Source: Rhodanobacter sp. C05
GTDB lineage: Bacteria > Pseudomonadota > Gammaproteobacteria > Xanthomonadales > Rhodanobacteraceae
Direction: 5' to 3'
Length of the DNA: 64,000 nt
Assembly: GCF_002001165.1 (NCBI RefSeq)
Contig: NZ_MUNQ01000019.1
Span: forward strand, 1 to 64,000
Made by a program: the position numbers and the translations under genes. The notes under the pieces are model-generated. The model ran no database searches and had not been told where the DNA came from. It worked only from the letters and a program-made list of their open reading frames with translations. This document shows, piece after piece, positions 20,607 through 32,092 of the stretch (position 1 is the stretch's first letter; each line of letters starts with the position of its first letter).

Positions 20607-21341
20607 TCATGTGCGGGGCGAACCTCCAGCGTTGGCGGCGGCCGCTTGCGGCCAGCGCACGGCAAATCCATTGGTGTAGCGAAGATCGGCGTAGGCGAAG
20701 CCATCGGTGTGGCCGGCCATCAGCTGCGGATAGACATCGAGGAAACGGCGCAGCCGGCGCCCGGCCTGCGCGCGATCCCCGATCGCGATCTGCGCACCGC
20801 TGGCGGTGGTAACGCTCCAGCTGCCGCGCTCGGTCAGCGCGACGCCGGTGATCTGCAGATGGGTGCCGGCGAACGCCTTCTGCGTGTCGGCGTAGAAGCT
20901 CACCACCTCGGCCAGCCGCGCATCCGGGCCATGCAGATCCGGCAACGCATTGATGCCATCCATGCCCGGTGCGTCGAACACCAGGCCTTGCCTGCTGATC
21001 AGCTGCTTGTCGTTCCAGCGGGCAAACGGTTGGCGTTCGTAGATGCGCAGCAGCAAGGTGTCCGGCCAGCGCTTGCGCGCCTCTGCCGATTCCACCCACG
21101 GCAACGCCGCCACCGCTTTTTGCACGGTATCGAGGTCCAGCGCGAAAAAGCCCTTGCCCAGCCGCGGCAACACGGCCGCCCGGATCTCGTCCGGGCTGAC
21201 GTGCTTGAACTCGGCCTGCACCGTCAGCTGGGTCACCGGCCAGCGGTTGGCCGCAAACCATCCGCGCAGCACGCCGACGATCGGCAGCGCCACCAGCGCG
21301 ATGGCCAGACACCAGGCAACGAGGCGAAGGGCTCCCTTCAC
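20607..21341 (-). CDS. ftsQ: cell division protein FtsQ
   Basis: A 244-residue bitopic divisome protein: one membrane helix ([20 protein letters not shown], starting near residue 5), a POTRA domain ([20 protein letters not shown]) and a C-terminal beta domain that binds FtsL and FtsB. The start is GTG at 21341, overlapping the ddl stop (GTGA) with GGAGGA placed just ahead; no ATG is available at the right position. Confidence 0.93.
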   Translation of the reverse strand: MKGALRLVAWCLAIALVALPIVGVLRGWFAANRWPVTQLTVQAEFKHVSPDEIRAAVLPRLGKGFFALDLDTVQKAVAALPWVESAEARKRWPDTLLLRIYERQPFARWNDKQLISRQGLVFDAPGMDGINALPDLHGPDARLAEVVSFYADTQKAFAGTHLQITGVALTERGSWSVTTASGAQIAIGDRAQAGRRLRRFLDVYPQLMAGHTDGFAYADLRYTNGFAVRWPQAAAANAGGSPRT

Positions 21342-22300
21342 GCATCCTCCCGCAAACTGGTTTCCAGCACGCGCCAGCACAGCTCCTGGTAATCGATGCC
21401 GGCGACCTTGGCTGCTTTCGGCACCAGCGAGTGCGAGGTCATGCCGGGCGCGGTGTTCACTTCCAGCAGCCAGTTGCGGCCGCTGCGGTCGCGCATCACA
21501 TCGACGCGACCCCAGCCCGAGCAACCCAGCGCGTCGAACGCGGCCAGCGACAGCGCACGCAGTTCCTCGCCGGCCACGCCTTCCAGACCGGGACAGATGT
21601 ATTGGGTATCCTCGGCCACATACTTCGCGTTGTAGTCGTAGAACGCACCCTTGGGCACGATATGGATGCTGGGCAGCACCTGGCGGCCAAGGATCGCGAC
21701 GGTGAGTTCATCGCCCTCGATCAGGGTTTCCATCAGCAGGTCGCCCGGATACTGCGCAGCCAGCTTGACCGCCTCGTCCAGGTCCTTCTCCGCGAACACC
21801 CGCGTGACGCCGACGCTGGAGCCTTCGCAAGCGGGTTTCACGATCAACGGGAAACCGACCTGACGTGCTGCTGCATGCACGTCCGCACCACGCGGCAGCG
21901 CGACAAACTTCGGCGTAGACACGCCAAGCGACTGCCACACCCGTTTGGAGCGCGTCTTGTCCATCGACAGCGCCGAACCGAGCACGCCCGAACCGGTGTA
22001 AGGCACATGGAGCGATTCCAGCGCACCTTGCAGCACCCCGTCCTCACCGCCGCCGTGCTGACCATGCAGGATGTTGAACACGCGAGTGAAATGGCCGGCA
22101 CGCAGCGCATCGAGCAGCGCCGGAATGCCATCGATCGCGTGTGCGTCGACACCACGGGCCAGCAGTGCCTCCAGCACGTTGCGACCCGAATCGAGCGACA
22201 CTTCGCGCTCGGCCGAACTCCCGCCCATCACCACGGCAACGCGGCCAAACTGGGCTGGATCACTGATTCTGTTCACGCTGATCTTGTTCGCGCTCATCAT
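21338..22300 (-). CDS. ddl: D-alanine--D-alanine ligase
   Basis: A 320-residue ATP-grasp ligase that makes the D-Ala-D-Ala dipeptide for MurF. Motifs: [31 protein letters not shown], the glycine-rich [10 protein letters not shown], and [18 protein letters not shown] at the metal site. Two ATGs in tandem (22300, 22297) lie right after the murC stop; about 12 residues longer at the N-terminus than the shortest family members. Phe/Tyr at the D-Ala versus D-Lac selectivity position was not resolved. Confidence 0.95.
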   Translation of the reverse strand: MMSANKISVNRISDPAQFGRVAVVMGGSSAEREVSLDSGRNVLEALLARGVDAHAIDGIPALLDALRAGHFTRVFNILHGQHGGGEDGVLQGALESLHVPYTGSGVLGSALSMDKTRSKRVWQSLGVSTPKFVALPRGADVHAAARQVGFPLIVKPACEGSSVGVTRVFAEKDLDEAVKLAAQYPGDLLMETLIEGDELTVAILGRQVLPSIHIVPKGAFYDYNAKYVAEDTQYICPGLEGVAGEELRALSLAAFDALGCSGWGRVDVMRDRSGRNWLLEVNTAPGMTSHSLVPKAAKVAGIDYQELCWRVLETSLREDA

Positions 22301-22305
22301 GTAGC

Positions 22306-23745
22306 TCACTTGCTTGTCCTCAGATGACCCGCATGGGCCAGTTCCACCGCCGCCGTGCCGATGTCGCCGGCACCGAGCAGCAGCAACAGATCGCCGTCGC
22401 GCAGCAACGCCGGCAGCGTTTCCTTCAGATCGCGGGGATGTTCGATCAGCACCGGGTCGACCTTGCCGCGCGCGCGCACCGCGCGCGCCAGCGCACGGCC
22501 GTCGGCACCGGCAATCGGCGCTTCGCCGGCCGGGTAGACATCGGTCAGCACCAGCACATCGGCCTCGGCCAGCACATTGGCAAAATCGTCGAGCAGGTCT
22601 CGCGTGCGGCTGTAGCGATGCGGCTGGAAGCCGACCACCAGCCGACGCTCCGGCCACCCGCCGCGGGCAGCGGCAAACACTGCAGCCAATTCACGCGGGT
22701 GGTGGCCGTAATCGTCGACCAGCAGCACGCTGCCATGATCGAGCGCAATCTCGCCGCGCCGATGGAAGCGTCGACCGACACCCTGGAAGTGTTCCAGCGC
22801 ATGTGCCAGCGCACCGGCCTCGACACCGAGCTGCCAGCCGATCGTGGCCGCGGCCAGGGCATTCAGCACGTTGTGCCGCCCCGGCAGGTTCAACTTCACC
22901 GGCAGTGCATCGCCACGGTTCGGCAGCAGCAGGTCGAAGTGCATCTCGAAGCCGTGCTGGATAAGGTTCACTGCGCGCACATCGGCATCCGGCGTGTCGA
23001 TGCCGTAGGTCATCACGCGGCGCGTGGTCGACTTCGCCAGTGCGGCGACTTCCGGATCATCCACGCACAGCACGGCCAGGCCATAGAACGGCAGCCGGTG
23101 CAGGAAATCGGCGAACGCCTTCTTGACCTGGGCGAAATCCCCGCCGTAGTTCTCCAGGTGATCGGCGTCGATATTGGTGACCGCGGCGATCACCGGCGAC
23201 AGCAGCAGGAACGATCCATCGGATTCATCGGCTTCCGCGACCAGATACTGGCCGGTACCCAGTCGCGCATTCGCGCCGGCAGCATTCAGCTGGCCACCGA
23301 TCACGAAGGTCGGGTCATAGCCGGCCTCGGCCAGCACGCTGGCGGTGAGGCTGGTGGTGGTGGTCTTGCCGTGGGTGCCGGCGATCGCCACGCCACGGCG
23401 GAAGCGCATCAGTTCACCGAGCATCTCCGCTCGGGGGATCACCGGGATGCGCGCGGTACGCGCGGCTACCAGTTCCGGATTGTCCTGCCTGATCGCACTC
23501 GAAGTCACCACCACGTCGGCATCGCCAATGTGCTCGGCGGCATGCCCGACATGCACGTCGATACCCAGCTGCTGCAGCCGCTGCGCGGTCGACGAATTGG
23601 CCCGGTCGGAACCGGACACCGCATAACCGAGGTTGTGCAGCACTTCGGCGATACCGCTCATGCCGACACCACCGATGCCGATGAAGTGCACGCGGCGGAA
23701 CGTGCTCATCAGATCTTCATGCGCATGCAGGCGACGGGGCGTCAT
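22306..23745 (-). CDS. murC: UDP-N-acetylmuramate--L-alanine ligase MurC
   Basis: A 479-residue ligase that adds L-Ala to UDP-MurNAc. [14 protein letters not shown] binds the nucleotide-sugar, [12 protein letters not shown] is the ATP P-loop, and [10 protein letters not shown] plus [10 protein letters not shown] are conserved Mur-ligase blocks. The start at 23745 is favoured: it overlaps the murG stop (ATGA) and has GGAGGT 7 nt upstream; an ATG at 23709 is possible. No murB is found in this cluster. Confidence 0.96.
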   Translation of the reverse strand: MTPRRLHAHEDLMSTFRRVHFIGIGGVGMSGIAEVLHNLGYAVSGSDRANSSTAQRLQQLGIDVHVGHAAEHIGDADVVVTSSAIRQDNPELVAARTARIPVIPRAEMLGELMRFRRGVAIAGTHGKTTTTSLTASVLAEAGYDPTFVIGGQLNAAGANARLGTGQYLVAEADESDGSFLLLSPVIAAVTNIDADHLENYGGDFAQVKKAFADFLHRLPFYGLAVLCVDDPEVAALAKSTTRRVMTYGIDTPDADVRAVNLIQHGFEMHFDLLLPNRGDALPVKLNLPGRHNVLNALAAATIGWQLGVEAGALAHALEHFQGVGRRFHRRGEIALDHGSVLLVDDYGHHPRELAAVFAAARGGWPERRLVVGFQPHRYSRTRDLLDDFANVLAEADVLVLTDVYPAGEAPIAGADGRALARAVRARGKVDPVLIEHPRDLKETLPALLRDGDLLLLLGAGDIGTAAVELAHAGHLRTSK

Positions 23746-24815
23746 GCAGCCACCTCCAGGCAGGCGCGGGCAATCACCTCGGCCGCATCGGGCTTGGCCA
23801 GCGTGCGCGCAGCGGTCGCCATGCCGACGAGTTGTGCTGGAGTATTCAACAGCGTGCCCAACTGCTGGGCGAGAACCTGTACGTTCAGATCGGACTCCTG
23901 GATCACCACGGCGGCACCTGCGGCCACCAGTACTTCGGCATTGCGTGTCTGGTGGTCGTCCACCGCATGCGGGAACGGCACCAGCACCGCGCCGAGCCCG
24001 GCAGCGGTCAGCTCGGCCAGGGTCAGCGCACCCGCGCGACAGACTGCGAGATCGGCCCAGCCATAGCTGGCCGCCATGTCATCGATGAACGGCACCACCT
24101 GCGCCTCGACCCCTGCCTGCGCATAGGCCTCACGCGCTTCGTCGAGACCGCGATTGCCGGATTGATGCAGCACGTCGGGACGCTGCTCCGGCTTCAGCTG
24201 GGCCAGCGCCTGCGGCACAGCGAGATTCAAGGCGCGCGCACCGAGGCTGCCGCCCAGAACCAGCAAACGCGACTTTCCGGTGCGTGCGGCCATGCGCTGG
24301 GCCGGCGCGGGTAACGACGCGATGGTCGTGCGCACGGGGTTGCCGACCCACTCGGCCTGCGGCAACGCATCGGCAAATCCAGCCAGCACGCGCTTTGCGA
24401 ACCCAGCCAGCCGACGATTGGTAAAGCCAACCACGCGATTCTGCTCATGCACCAGCAGCGGGCGACGCAGCAACCATGCAGCGAGACCACCAGGGCCAGC
24501 CACGTACCCACCCATCGACAGCACGCTGCGTGGCTTCACCTTGCGCAGCACAGCCAGCGATGCGAGCAATGAACGCAACAGCATCCACGGTGCCAGCAAG
24601 CGGGTCTTGAAACCCTTGCCACGCAGACCGCCCACCACCACCGTATGCAACTCGATCTGATGCGCAGGCACCACTTTCGTTTCCATGCCGCCGGCCGCGC
24701 CCAGCCACACCACCGGCACACCTTGCGCACGCAGGCAGTCGGCCACGGCCAGACCGGGGAAGATGTGGCCACCGGTACCACCGGCCATGATCAGCACGGG
24801 CGACGACGCGGTCAT
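23742..24815 (-). CDS. murG: UDP-N-acetylglucosamine--undecaprenyl-PP-MurNAc-pentapeptide GlcNAc transferase MurG
   Basis: A 357-residue GT28 glycosyltransferase that converts lipid I to lipid II on the inner face of the membrane. MAGGTGGHIFPGLAVA is the N-terminal G-loop; GGSLGARALN and CRAGALTLAELTAAGL with VPFPHAVDDHQTRNA form the UDP-GlcNAc site. The start overlaps the ftsW stop (ATGA). Confidence 0.96.
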   Translation of the reverse strand: MTASSPVLIMAGGTGGHIFPGLAVADCLRAQGVPVVWLGAAGGMETKVVPAHQIELHTVVVGGLRGKGFKTRLLAPWMLLRSLLASLAVLRKVKPRSVLSMGGYVAGPGGLAAWLLRRPLLVHEQNRVVGFTNRRLAGFAKRVLAGFADALPQAEWVGNPVRTTIASLPAPAQRMAARTGKSRLLVLGGSLGARALNLAVPQALAQLKPEQRPDVLHQSGNRGLDEAREAYAQAGVEAQVVPFIDDMAASYGWADLAVCRAGALTLAELTAAGLGAVLVPFPHAVDDHQTRNAEVLVAAGAAVVIQESDLNVQVLAQQLGTLLNTPAQLVGMATAARTLAKPDAAEVIARACLEVAA

Positions 24816-26050
24816 GCGGCCACCGCCTCGCGTGATGGCGCCGCGACATTCGCATCGACTGCTGCGACAGCAGCCGGCATGCGCGTAGCCATCTGCCGTG
24901 CATCCAGCGCGCGATTCACCTCGAACGTGGCGCGCAACAGCACACCGACCATGGCACAGGTCAGCACCATCGACGAGCCGCCATAGCTGATCAGCGGCAG
25001 GGTCAGGCCCTTGGTCGGCAGTGCACCGAGATTCACGCCGACCGACACGATCGCCTGCATCGCCAGCATCAGCGAACTGCCGAACGCGACGTAACCGGCG
25101 AAGCGCTGACCAATCTCGACGCCTTTCAGACCCAGATACAGGCCACGCCCGACCGCCAGCGCGAACAGGCCGATCACCAGCAGTACCCCGGCCAGACCGA
25201 GTTCCTCGCCGATCACCGCGAAGATGAAATCGGTGTGCGCCTCCGGCAGATAGGACAGCTTCAGCACGCTGGAACCCAGCCCCACGCCATCCCATTCACC
25301 GCGACCGATCGCCATCAGCGACTGGGTCAGCTGGAAGCCGTCGTTGAACGGATCCTTCCACGGATCCATGAACGAGGTCAGCCGCTTCATGCGGTAGCTT
25401 TCGCCGGTCGCCGCGATGTACAGCAGCGGCATCAGCGGCAGACCCATGATGAACAGGAAGATCGGCCGCGCACCACCCAGCCAGACCATCGCGATGCTCA
25501 CTGCGATCACCAGCGTGGCCGAGCCGAAGTCCGGCTGCGCCAGCAGCAACAGCACGATCATCCCGGCAACGAAGATCGGCTTGATCAGGCCGAGGAAGCG
25601 TGTCTCGACACTCTCGCGATGACGCACCAGATAACTGGCGATATAAATCACCAGAATGAGCTTCACCGCCTCGACCGGCTGGAAGCTGGTCACCAGCAGG
25701 TTCAGCCAGCGCCGCGCGCCGTTGATGCGCATGCCGAAATGCGGTACGAACACCGCCAGCAGCAGCACGAACGCCACCGCCAACAGCGGGAACGCGTGCT
25801 TCTCCAGCAGTTTCAGCTCGGTGCGCATCGCCATGCCGGCGGCAACCAGACCGAGGCCAAGAAAGAGCAGATGCTTCTTCAGGAAATAGAACGCGCCCAG
25901 GTGCTGGCTGTCGGCCACGGCAATCGAGCTCGAGGTCACCATCACCACACCGACGCTGATCAGCCCGACCAGCGCGACCAGCAGCCACAGATCGAAGCTG
26001 CCGCGCGGACCCTGCCGGCGTTTTGCCTGGGTTGTATCGAAGCCGAACAT
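24812..26050 (-). CDS. ftsW: peptidoglycan glycosyltransferase FtsW
   Basis: A 412-residue SEDS-family protein with about ten membrane helices; it polymerises septal glycan from lipid II together with FtsI. Conserved pieces are GARRWL in the loop, QPVEAVKL, QPDFGSATLV and the C-terminal GLTLPLISYGGSSM. It follows mraY directly with a TGATG overlap: murD, usually between these two genes, is absent. Confidence 0.95.
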   Translation of the reverse strand: MFGFDTTQAKRRQGPRGSFDLWLLVALVGLISVGVVMVTSSSIAVADSQHLGAFYFLKKHLLFLGLGLVAAGMAMRTELKLLEKHAFPLLAVAFVLLLAVFVPHFGMRINGARRWLNLLVTSFQPVEAVKLILVIYIASYLVRHRESVETRFLGLIKPIFVAGMIVLLLLAQPDFGSATLVIAVSIAMVWLGGARPIFLFIMGLPLMPLLYIAATGESYRMKRLTSFMDPWKDPFNDGFQLTQSLMAIGRGEWDGVGLGSSVLKLSYLPEAHTDFIFAVIGEELGLAGVLLVIGLFALAVGRGLYLGLKGVEIGQRFAGYVAFGSSLMLAMQAIVSVGVNLGALPTKGLTLPLISYGGSSMVLTCAMVGVLLRATFEVNRALDARQMATRMPAAVAAVDANVAAPSREAVAA

Positions 26051-27150
26051 CAGCGCACCTTCAACGTGGCAAGACCGACCAGCACCAGCACCACGCTGAT
26101 GATCCAGAAACGCACGATCACCCGCGGCTCCGGCCAGCCCTTCAACTCGAAGTGATGGTGGATCGGCGCCATCCGGAACACGCGCTTGCCAGTCAGCTTG
26201 AAGCTGGCGACCTGGATCATCACCGAGGCGGTTTCCATCACGAACACGCCACCCATCACCAGCAACACGATTTCCTGGCGCACGATCACCGCCACGCAAC
26301 CGAGCGCGGCACCCATCGCCAGCGCGCCGACATCGCCCATGAACACCTGTGCCGGATAGGTGTTGAACCACAGGAAACCCAGCCCCGAACCGGCCAGCGC
26401 GCCGCAGAAGATCGCCAGTTCACCGGCACCTGGGATCGAGGGAATGCCAAGGTATTCGGAAAACAGCTTGTTGCCGGCCAGGTACGCAAACACGCCCAGT
26501 GCACCGGAGACCAGCACGGTCGGCATGATCGCCAGGCCATCCAGCCCGTCGGTGAGGTTCACCGCGTTGGAGAAACCGACGATCATGAAATAGGTCACCA
26601 ACACGAACAGCAGCCCGAGTGGCAACACCACATGCTTGAACAGCGGCACGTACAGCGCGGTCTCCGCCACCGGCAGGCCGGCAACCGCTGCTGGTGCGCT
26701 GTAATACAGGAACAGCGCTGCTCCGAGGCCGAACACCGACTGCCAGAAATATTTCCAGCGACTGGCCAGACCGCGACTGTCCTTCAACACCAGTTTCTTG
26801 TAGTCGTCGTAGAAACCGATCACGCCGAAACTGATCAGCACGGTCAGGACGATCCACACATAGCGGTTATGCAGGTCGGCCCACAGCAAGGTGGCCACGC
26901 TGACCGAAAGCAGGATCATCACGCCGCCCATGGTCGGCGTGCCGGCCTTGACCAGATGCGTCTGCGGACCGTCGCTGCGCACCACCTGGCCTGCCTTCAG
27001 CGCCGCCAGCCGGTTGATCAGCCATGGCCCGCACAGCAGCGACATCGCCAATGCGGTGAGCGCAGCCATGATCGTGCGGAAGGTGATGTACTGGAACAGA
27101 TGCAGTGCGGTGAAATGCCGTGCCATCCAGTCCGCCAGTTCAAGCAGCAT
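26050..27150 (-). CDS. mraY: phospho-N-acetylmuramoyl-pentapeptide transferase MraY
   Basis: A 366-residue membrane enzyme with ten helices that moves phospho-MurNAc-pentapeptide to undecaprenyl phosphate, making lipid [39 protein letters not shown] and the HHH triad in [12 protein letters not shown] are diagnostic. ATG 27150 starts inside the last codons of murF (11-nt overlap), with GGGAGGG upstream. Confidence 0.96.
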   Translation of the reverse strand: MLLELADWMARHFTALHLFQYITFRTIMAALTALAMSLLCGPWLINRLAALKAGQVVRSDGPQTHLVKAGTPTMGGVMILLSVSVATLLWADLHNRYVWIVLTVLISFGVIGFYDDYKKLVLKDSRGLASRWKYFWQSVFGLGAALFLYYSAPAAVAGLPVAETALYVPLFKHVVLPLGLLFVLVTYFMIVGFSNAVNLTDGLDGLAIMPTVLVSGALGVFAYLAGNKLFSEYLGIPSIPGAGELAIFCGALAGSGLGFLWFNTYPAQVFMGDVGALAMGAALGCVAVIVRQEIVLLVMGGVFVMETASVMIQVASFKLTGKRVFRMAPIHHHFELKGWPEPRVIVRFWIISVVLVLVGLATLKVR

Positions 27151-28507
27151 CGGAGGTGCCCTCCCCTTGCTCAAGGTTTTGCAATGCGGCAACCACCTGT
27201 TCCATGCCCGCCGAATGCGAGCCCTTGACCAGACACGTCACGCCGCCATGCAGGCGTGACTGCAAGGCAGCGATCAGTGCCGCCTTGTCATCGAAATGTT
27301 CACCCTGCACGCCGAATGCCTCGACCGTGGCAGTGCCCAAGGGGCCGACCGCGAGCAGGCGCTCGATGCCGTGTTTGCGTGCACGGACACCGACCTCCGC
27401 ATGCAGCGCACGTGCATCCGTGCCCAGTTCCGCCATGTCGCCCAACACCAGCCAGCGCTCGCCATGCGCCAGTGCCAGCGTGTCGATCGCAGCCGCCATC
27501 GAACTGGGGTTGGCGTTGTAGCTGTCATCGATCAGTGTCCAGCCACCAGCCATCGCCTTACGCTTGAGCCGGCCTGCGACAGCGGTCGCCTGCTCAAGTC
27601 CGGCGACGATCGTCGTCAGCGGCACGTCCAGCGCCAGTGCGATCGCCGCAGCCGCCAGCGCGTTGGCTACGTTGTGTCGTCCCGGCAACGGCAACGACAC
27701 CTCGGCGTCGCCTGCCGGCGTGCTCAGTACGAAGCGCGATCCGTCCACGCGCTGCTCGATGATGTCGGCGCCCACATCCGCCTTGTGGTCGAGACCAAAG
27801 CGCAGCACGCGACGCGTGCCAGCCAGGCCGCTGAAGAAGCTGGCGAACGCATCGTCCGCATTGATGATCGCCACACCGTCGGCTGGTAGCGCCTGATACA
27901 GCGCGCCCTTGGTCTCGGCGACGCCTTCCACGCTGCCCATCCGCTCAAGATGCGCCGGCGCAATGATGTTGACGAGGCCTATATCTGGCCGCGCGATGGC
28001 GGCGAGATACGCGATGTCACCCGGCTTGCCGGCACCCATTTCCAGCACGGCGTATTCGGCGTCGGCCGGCATCGCCAGCAAGGTCAACGGCAGGCCGATC
28101 TCGTTGTTGTAGCTGCCGGCATTCACATGGGTGCGGCCATGCAGCGAAAGGATCGCTGCAGTCAGCGTCTTCACCGTGGTCTTGCCGTTGGAACCGGTGA
28201 TGCCGATCACCCGCGCGCTGCGCTGCGCACGCACCGCGCTGGCCAGGTCACCCAGTGCCAGTTCCACGTTGTCCACCAGCACCTGCGGCAACTCGCTGTC
28301 GACCTTGCGCTCCACCAGCGCTGCGACAGCACCGTGCGCAGCCGCCTGAGCAAGATAGTCATGCCCATCCACGTGCTCGCCCTTGAACGCCGCGAACAGG
28401 TCGCCCGGCTCGAGCTTGCGGGTATCGATCGCGACACCGGTGACTTCGACATCGGTACCGGACAGCTGCCCATGGGTCCACACGGCGACGGCGCTCAGCG
28501 GCATCAT
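27140..28507 (-). CDS. murF: UDP-MurNAc-tripeptide--D-Ala-D-Ala ligase MurF
   Basis: A 455-residue Mur ligase that adds the D-Ala-D-Ala dipeptide. The P-loop is [14 protein letters not shown], followed by [18 protein letters not shown], and [12 protein letters not shown] lies in the C-terminal domain, a MurF hallmark. Tandem ATGs at 28507/28504 overlap the murE stop. Confidence 0.95.
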   Translation of the reverse strand: MMPLSAVAVWTHGQLSGTDVEVTGVAIDTRKLEPGDLFAAFKGEHVDGHDYLAQAAAHGAVAALVERKVDSELPQVLVDNVELALGDLASAVRAQRSARVIGITGSNGKTTVKTLTAAILSLHGRTHVNAGSYNNEIGLPLTLLAMPADAEYAVLEMGAGKPGDIAYLAAIARPDIGLVNIIAPAHLERMGSVEGVAETKGALYQALPADGVAIINADDAFASFFSGLAGTRRVLRFGLDHKADVGADIIEQRVDGSRFVLSTPAGDAEVSLPLPGRHNVANALAAAAIALALDVPLTTIVAGLEQATAVAGRLKRKAMAGGWTLIDDSYNANPSSMAAAIDTLALAHGERWLVLGDMAELGTDARALHAEVGVRARKHGIERLLAVGPLGTATVEAFGVQGEHFDDKAALIAALQSRLHGGVTCLVKGSHSAGMEQVVAALQNLEQGEGTSDAA

Positions 28508-30009
28508 GCGCGCGGCTCCCGGCTGATCCGTTCCAGCGCCGCATGCGCGACCGCCAGATCGTCGAACGGACGCTTGCCGGCCGCACCTTCCTGATAGGTT
28601 TCATGCCCCTTGCCGGCAATCAGCACCACGTCGCCGGGCTGTGCCAGCTGCAGGGCCTGACCGATTGCCATCGCGCGATCACGCTCGACCGTCATCGCGC
28701 GTGCCGCGGCCATGCCGGCGACGATCTGCTCCACAATCGCATCACCGTCTTCGCCACGCGGATTGTCGTCGGTGACGATCGCGACATCCGCCAGCCGTGC
28801 GGCGATCGCGCCCATCAACGGACGCTTGCCGGCATCGCGCTCACCGCCGCAACCGAACACGCAGATCAGCCGGCCGGCGCAATGCGCACGTACCGCGTTC
28901 AATGCCTGCTCCAGTGCATCCGGTGTATGTGCGTAATCCACCACCACCAGCGGCAGGCCATGCAGGCCACCGAGCCGACTCATGCGACCGTTGACCGGTT
29001 GCAGTTGCTCGACCGCCGCCACGATGTGCCCGAACGATTCGCCCAGCGCGCCAAGACAGGCCACCACGATGAGCAGGTTCGCCACATTGAAGCGGCCCAG
29101 CAAATGGCTGTTCAGCGCGCGCGATCCCCACGGCGTACGCAGCCGGAACGCCAGACCTTCAGCCGTCGTGACAATCGCGCTGGCGGTGATCTCGGCCTCG
29201 ACATCATCGATCATGCTGAAGCGCAATGGCTTCACACCGGCAGGCAGTTGCGCCGCCAGCTCTCGACCGAACGCATCGTCGGCATTGATCACCGCGCTCT
29301 GCAGACCCGGCCATGCGAACAGCTTCGCCTTGGCCGCGCCGTACGCCTCCATGCTGCCGTGATAGTCCAGATGGTCGCGGGTGAGATTGGTGAAGGCAGC
29401 CACCTCAAAATCCACCGCGGCGACACGCCCCTGCTCCAGCGCGTGCGACGACACTTCCATCGCCACATGACTGACGCTGGCTTCACGAAATTCCGCCAGC
29501 AGGCCCTGCACACTGATCGCGTCGGGTGTCGTGCGCTCACCCTCGCGCAGTTGGCCGTGCATGCCCGCGCCCAGCGTGCCGATGGTCGCCGCGCGACGAC
29601 CGAGGAAAGTCAGCGCCTGTGCCAGCAGCTGCACGCAGGAAGTCTTGCCGTTGGTGCCGGTGATGCCGACCACACGCAGCGCCTCGGTCGGGCGATCGTA
29701 GAAGCGTGCGGCGATTTCGCTGACCTGATCGTGCAGGCCGTCGATCCACAGCAGCGGCACATCCAGCGCCGCCACTTCGACTGCCGGAGCCTCGGCCAAC
29801 ACGACCTGGGCACCACGCTGCACCGCATTGGCGGCAAATTCGATGCCGTGGCCCTGGCTGCCGCGCAATGCGAAAAACGCATGACCGCGATGCACCTTGC
29901 GCGAGTCGAGCGCAAGCCCGGACACCACGATGCGGCCAGCACCCGACGTCGCCGCAACCTGCGCGTCGGCAATCCCCAGCAACAGCTGATCGAGATGGCC
30001 GATGCTCAT
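28504..30009 (-). CDS. murE: UDP-MurNAc-L-Ala-Glu--2,6-diaminopimelate ligase MurE
   Basis: A 501-residue Mur ligase adding the third amino acid. GTNGKTS (118-124) is the P-loop; DNPR (415-418) is the motif that recognises meso-diaminopimelate, so the third residue should be meso-DAP as in other Gram-negatives. The start overlaps the ftsI stop (ATGA). Because the second residue in relatives may be installed by an L-Glu ligase plus epimerase rather than MurD, the exact substrate stereochemistry before this step is worth noting. Confidence 0.95.
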   Translation of the reverse strand: MSIGHLDQLLLGIADAQVAATSGAGRIVVSGLALDSRKVHRGHAFFALRGSQGHGIEFAANAVQRGAQVVLAEAPAVEVAALDVPLLWIDGLHDQVSEIAARFYDRPTEALRVVGITGTNGKTSCVQLLAQALTFLGRRAATIGTLGAGMHGQLREGERTTPDAISVQGLLAEFREASVSHVAMEVSSHALEQGRVAAVDFEVAAFTNLTRDHLDYHGSMEAYGAAKAKLFAWPGLQSAVINADDAFGRELAAQLPAGVKPLRFSMIDDVEAEITASAIVTTAEGLAFRLRTPWGSRALNSHLLGRFNVANLLIVVACLGALGESFGHIVAAVEQLQPVNGRMSRLGGLHGLPLVVVDYAHTPDALEQALNAVRAHCAGRLICVFGCGGERDAGKRPLMGAIAARLADVAIVTDDNPRGEDGDAIVEQIVAGMAAARAMTVERDRAMAIGQALQLAQPGDVVLIAGKGHETYQEGAAGKRPFDDLAVAHAALERISREPRA

Positions 30010-31823
30010 GGCGTCGCCTCTTCGGCTGGCGCTTCTTCGATGTTCGGCGCGACGGGTGGCTGGTTGCCGGTCAGCCCGTTCTGAACCTGCAAGGGGCCGC
30101 CAACGTACCAGCGACCGATATTGTCGGGCGGGATGTCGAGCAGGCGCAGCGCACCCGCCATGACCGTGGCAAACACCGGGGCCGAGACCAGGCCGCCGTA
30201 GTAGCTGCCCTTTCTGGGATTGTCGACCACCACGGCTGCCACCAACCGCGGGTTGGTTGCCGGCACCATGCCGGCAAATGCAGCACCGTAGTTGTCCTTC
30301 GAATAGCCGCCCGCCACGGCCTTGTGCGCCGTGCCGGTCTTGCCGGCCACCGTGTAATTGGCAATCCAGGCATACGGTGCCGCCGTACCGCCCGGCTGGG
30401 TGGTGGTTTCCAGCATGTTCACCAGTTGCTGGGCTATCTGCGGCTCGATGATCGCCTTGGCATCGCTGTCGTTGCCCTTGATGAAGGTCGGCGAGTGCAT
30501 GACGCCGCCGTCGGCAATCGTCGCGTAGGCATTGGCCAACTGCAGCACGGTCACGTTGAGGCCATAGCCATAGCCCAGGATGGCCTTTTCCAGCGGCCGC
30601 CAGTCGCGTCCGATCTTCAGATAACCGGACGCCTCACCGGGAAACCCGCTATTTGTACTGTTGCCAAAGCCGAACGCGCGATAGGTGTCGTACATCAGTC
30701 CGGTATCGAGCTGCATGGCGATATGCGCGGCGCCAACGTTGCTCGACTTGGTGATCACGCCGGTCGGCGTCAGCAGTCCGTAATTGTGCGTGTCGTGGAT
30801 GTCGTGGCCCTGGAAATACCAGTGACCTCCCGTGGTGTCGATCGCCGGACCGGTCGGCGTGAATTTGCCGCTGGACAGCGCCGCAGCCATCAGCACCGGC
30901 TTGATCGTGGAGCCTGGCTCGAGTACGTCGGTCATGGCGCGGTTGCGGCGATTCGACGCCGATGTGCTGCCTACCGCATTCGGGTTGTAGGTCGGCAGGT
31001 TGACCATTGCGAGCACTTCGCCGGTTTTCGCGTCCAGTATCACCATCGAACCGGAGTCGGCCTGGGACTTTTCCAGCGTGCTCTTCAGTTCGCTGTAGGC
31101 AAGGAACTGGATGCGCCGATCAATGCTCAGCGTGAGATCACGCCCAGGCTGCGGGGCACGCACCTGCTCCAGATCCTCGACGATGTGACCCTTGCCATCC
31201 CTGATCACACGCTTGATGCCCGGCTTGCCGGACAACCAGTCGTCGTAGGCCAGCTCCAGTCCTTCCTGGCCGTGGTCGTCGATATTGGTGAAACCAAGGA
31301 CGTGCGCAGTCACTTCGCCTGACGGGTAGTAACGCTTGAATTCGCGCTGACCGTTGATGCCGGGAATGTCCAGATCGAGCACGGATTGCGCCGCCTCGGG
31401 CGCCATCTGGCGACGCAGATAGACGAACTCGCGATCCGCACGTTGTTCGAGATACTGCTTGATGGTGTCCGGGTCGTCGTTCAGTGCCTTGGCCAGCGCA
31501 GGAATGCGGTCCGCGTTGTCCAGCACTTCGGAGGGGTTCGCCCAGATCGACATCACCGGCGTCGATACCGCCAGCGGCTCGCCGTTGCGGTCGAAGATGG
31601 TGCCGCGCGACACCGGAATCTTCATTTCGCGCAGGAACCGCGCGTCGCCCTGGCTCTGATAGAACTGCTTGCGCACCACCTGCAGGTCGAAGGCGCGCGC
31701 GACCAGTCCGATCGAGGCCAGACCCAGCAGGCCGACCACGACCGTCATGCGCCGACGTGCGCTGGGACCCGTGCCGTGGCGGCGACCTTGCCGGGAGGGT
31801 GCGGTGTGATCGCGCCAGCCCAT
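30006..31823 (-). CDS. ftsI: septal peptidoglycan transpeptidase FtsI (PBP3)
   Basis: A 605-residue class B penicillin-binding protein that cross-links septal peptidoglycan. One membrane helix at about 26-44 follows a basic N-terminus; the dimerisation domain begins at SRGTIFDRNGEPLAVSTP. Active-site motifs are STIK (305-308, Ser305 acylated), SSN (360-362) and KTGT (495-498). A Pro/Glu/Ala-rich C-terminal tail (APNIEEAPAEEATP) extends past the domain. It overlaps ftsL by TGATG. Confidence 0.96.
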   Translation of the reverse strand: MGWRDHTAPSRQGRRHGTGPSARRRMTVVVGLLGLASIGLVARAFDLQVVRKQFYQSQGDARFLREMKIPVSRGTIFDRNGEPLAVSTPVMSIWANPSEVLDNADRIPALAKALNDDPDTIKQYLEQRADREFVYLRRQMAPEAAQSVLDLDIPGINGQREFKRYYPSGEVTAHVLGFTNIDDHGQEGLELAYDDWLSGKPGIKRVIRDGKGHIVEDLEQVRAPQPGRDLTLSIDRRIQFLAYSELKSTLEKSQADSGSMVILDAKTGEVLAMVNLPTYNPNAVGSTSASNRRNRAMTDVLEPGSTIKPVLMAAALSSGKFTPTGPAIDTTGGHWYFQGHDIHDTHNYGLLTPTGVITKSSNVGAAHIAMQLDTGLMYDTYRAFGFGNSTNSGFPGEASGYLKIGRDWRPLEKAILGYGYGLNVTVLQLANAYATIADGGVMHSPTFIKGNDSDAKAIIEPQIAQQLVNMLETTTQPGGTAAPYAWIANYTVAGKTGTAHKAVAGGYSKDNYGAAFAGMVPATNPRLVAAVVVDNPRKGSYYGGLVSAPVFATVMAGALRLLDIPPDNIGRWYVGGPLQVQNGLTGNQPPVAPNIEEAPAEEATP

Positions 31824-32092
31824 CAGTGCAGCAACCGGATGTCTTGCGGGGGCGGGTCGAGCATGCCCAGCCGCTGCCGTGCCTCGTCATTGATGCGACG
31901 CGGCTCGGCATAGGTGGCCTGCTCGAGTTCGAGCTTGCCGTATTCGATGTTCAGTTCGTCCCGCTGATTCTGCAGCGCGGTCAGATTGACGAACAGCACA
32001 CGGCTCTCGTGGCGCGTCCAAACCACGCCGAGTGCACTGGCCAGCACCGCCGCCAGCAGCATCAGCATGAACAGACCGCCGATCGCCTTCAT
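31823..32092 (-). CDS. ftsL: cell division protein FtsL
   Basis: An 89-residue bitopic protein: an N-terminal membrane helix (about residues 4-25) followed by a periplasmic coiled coil ([20 protein letters not shown]). It forms the FtsQLB complex that activates FtsWI. Identification leans on size, topology and position between rsmH and ftsI, with overlapping codons on both sides. Confidence 0.9.
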   Translation of the reverse strand: MKAIGGLFMLMLLAAVLASALGVVWTRHESRVLFVNLTALQNQRDELNIEYGKLELEQATYAEPRRINDEARQRLGMLDPPPQDIRLLH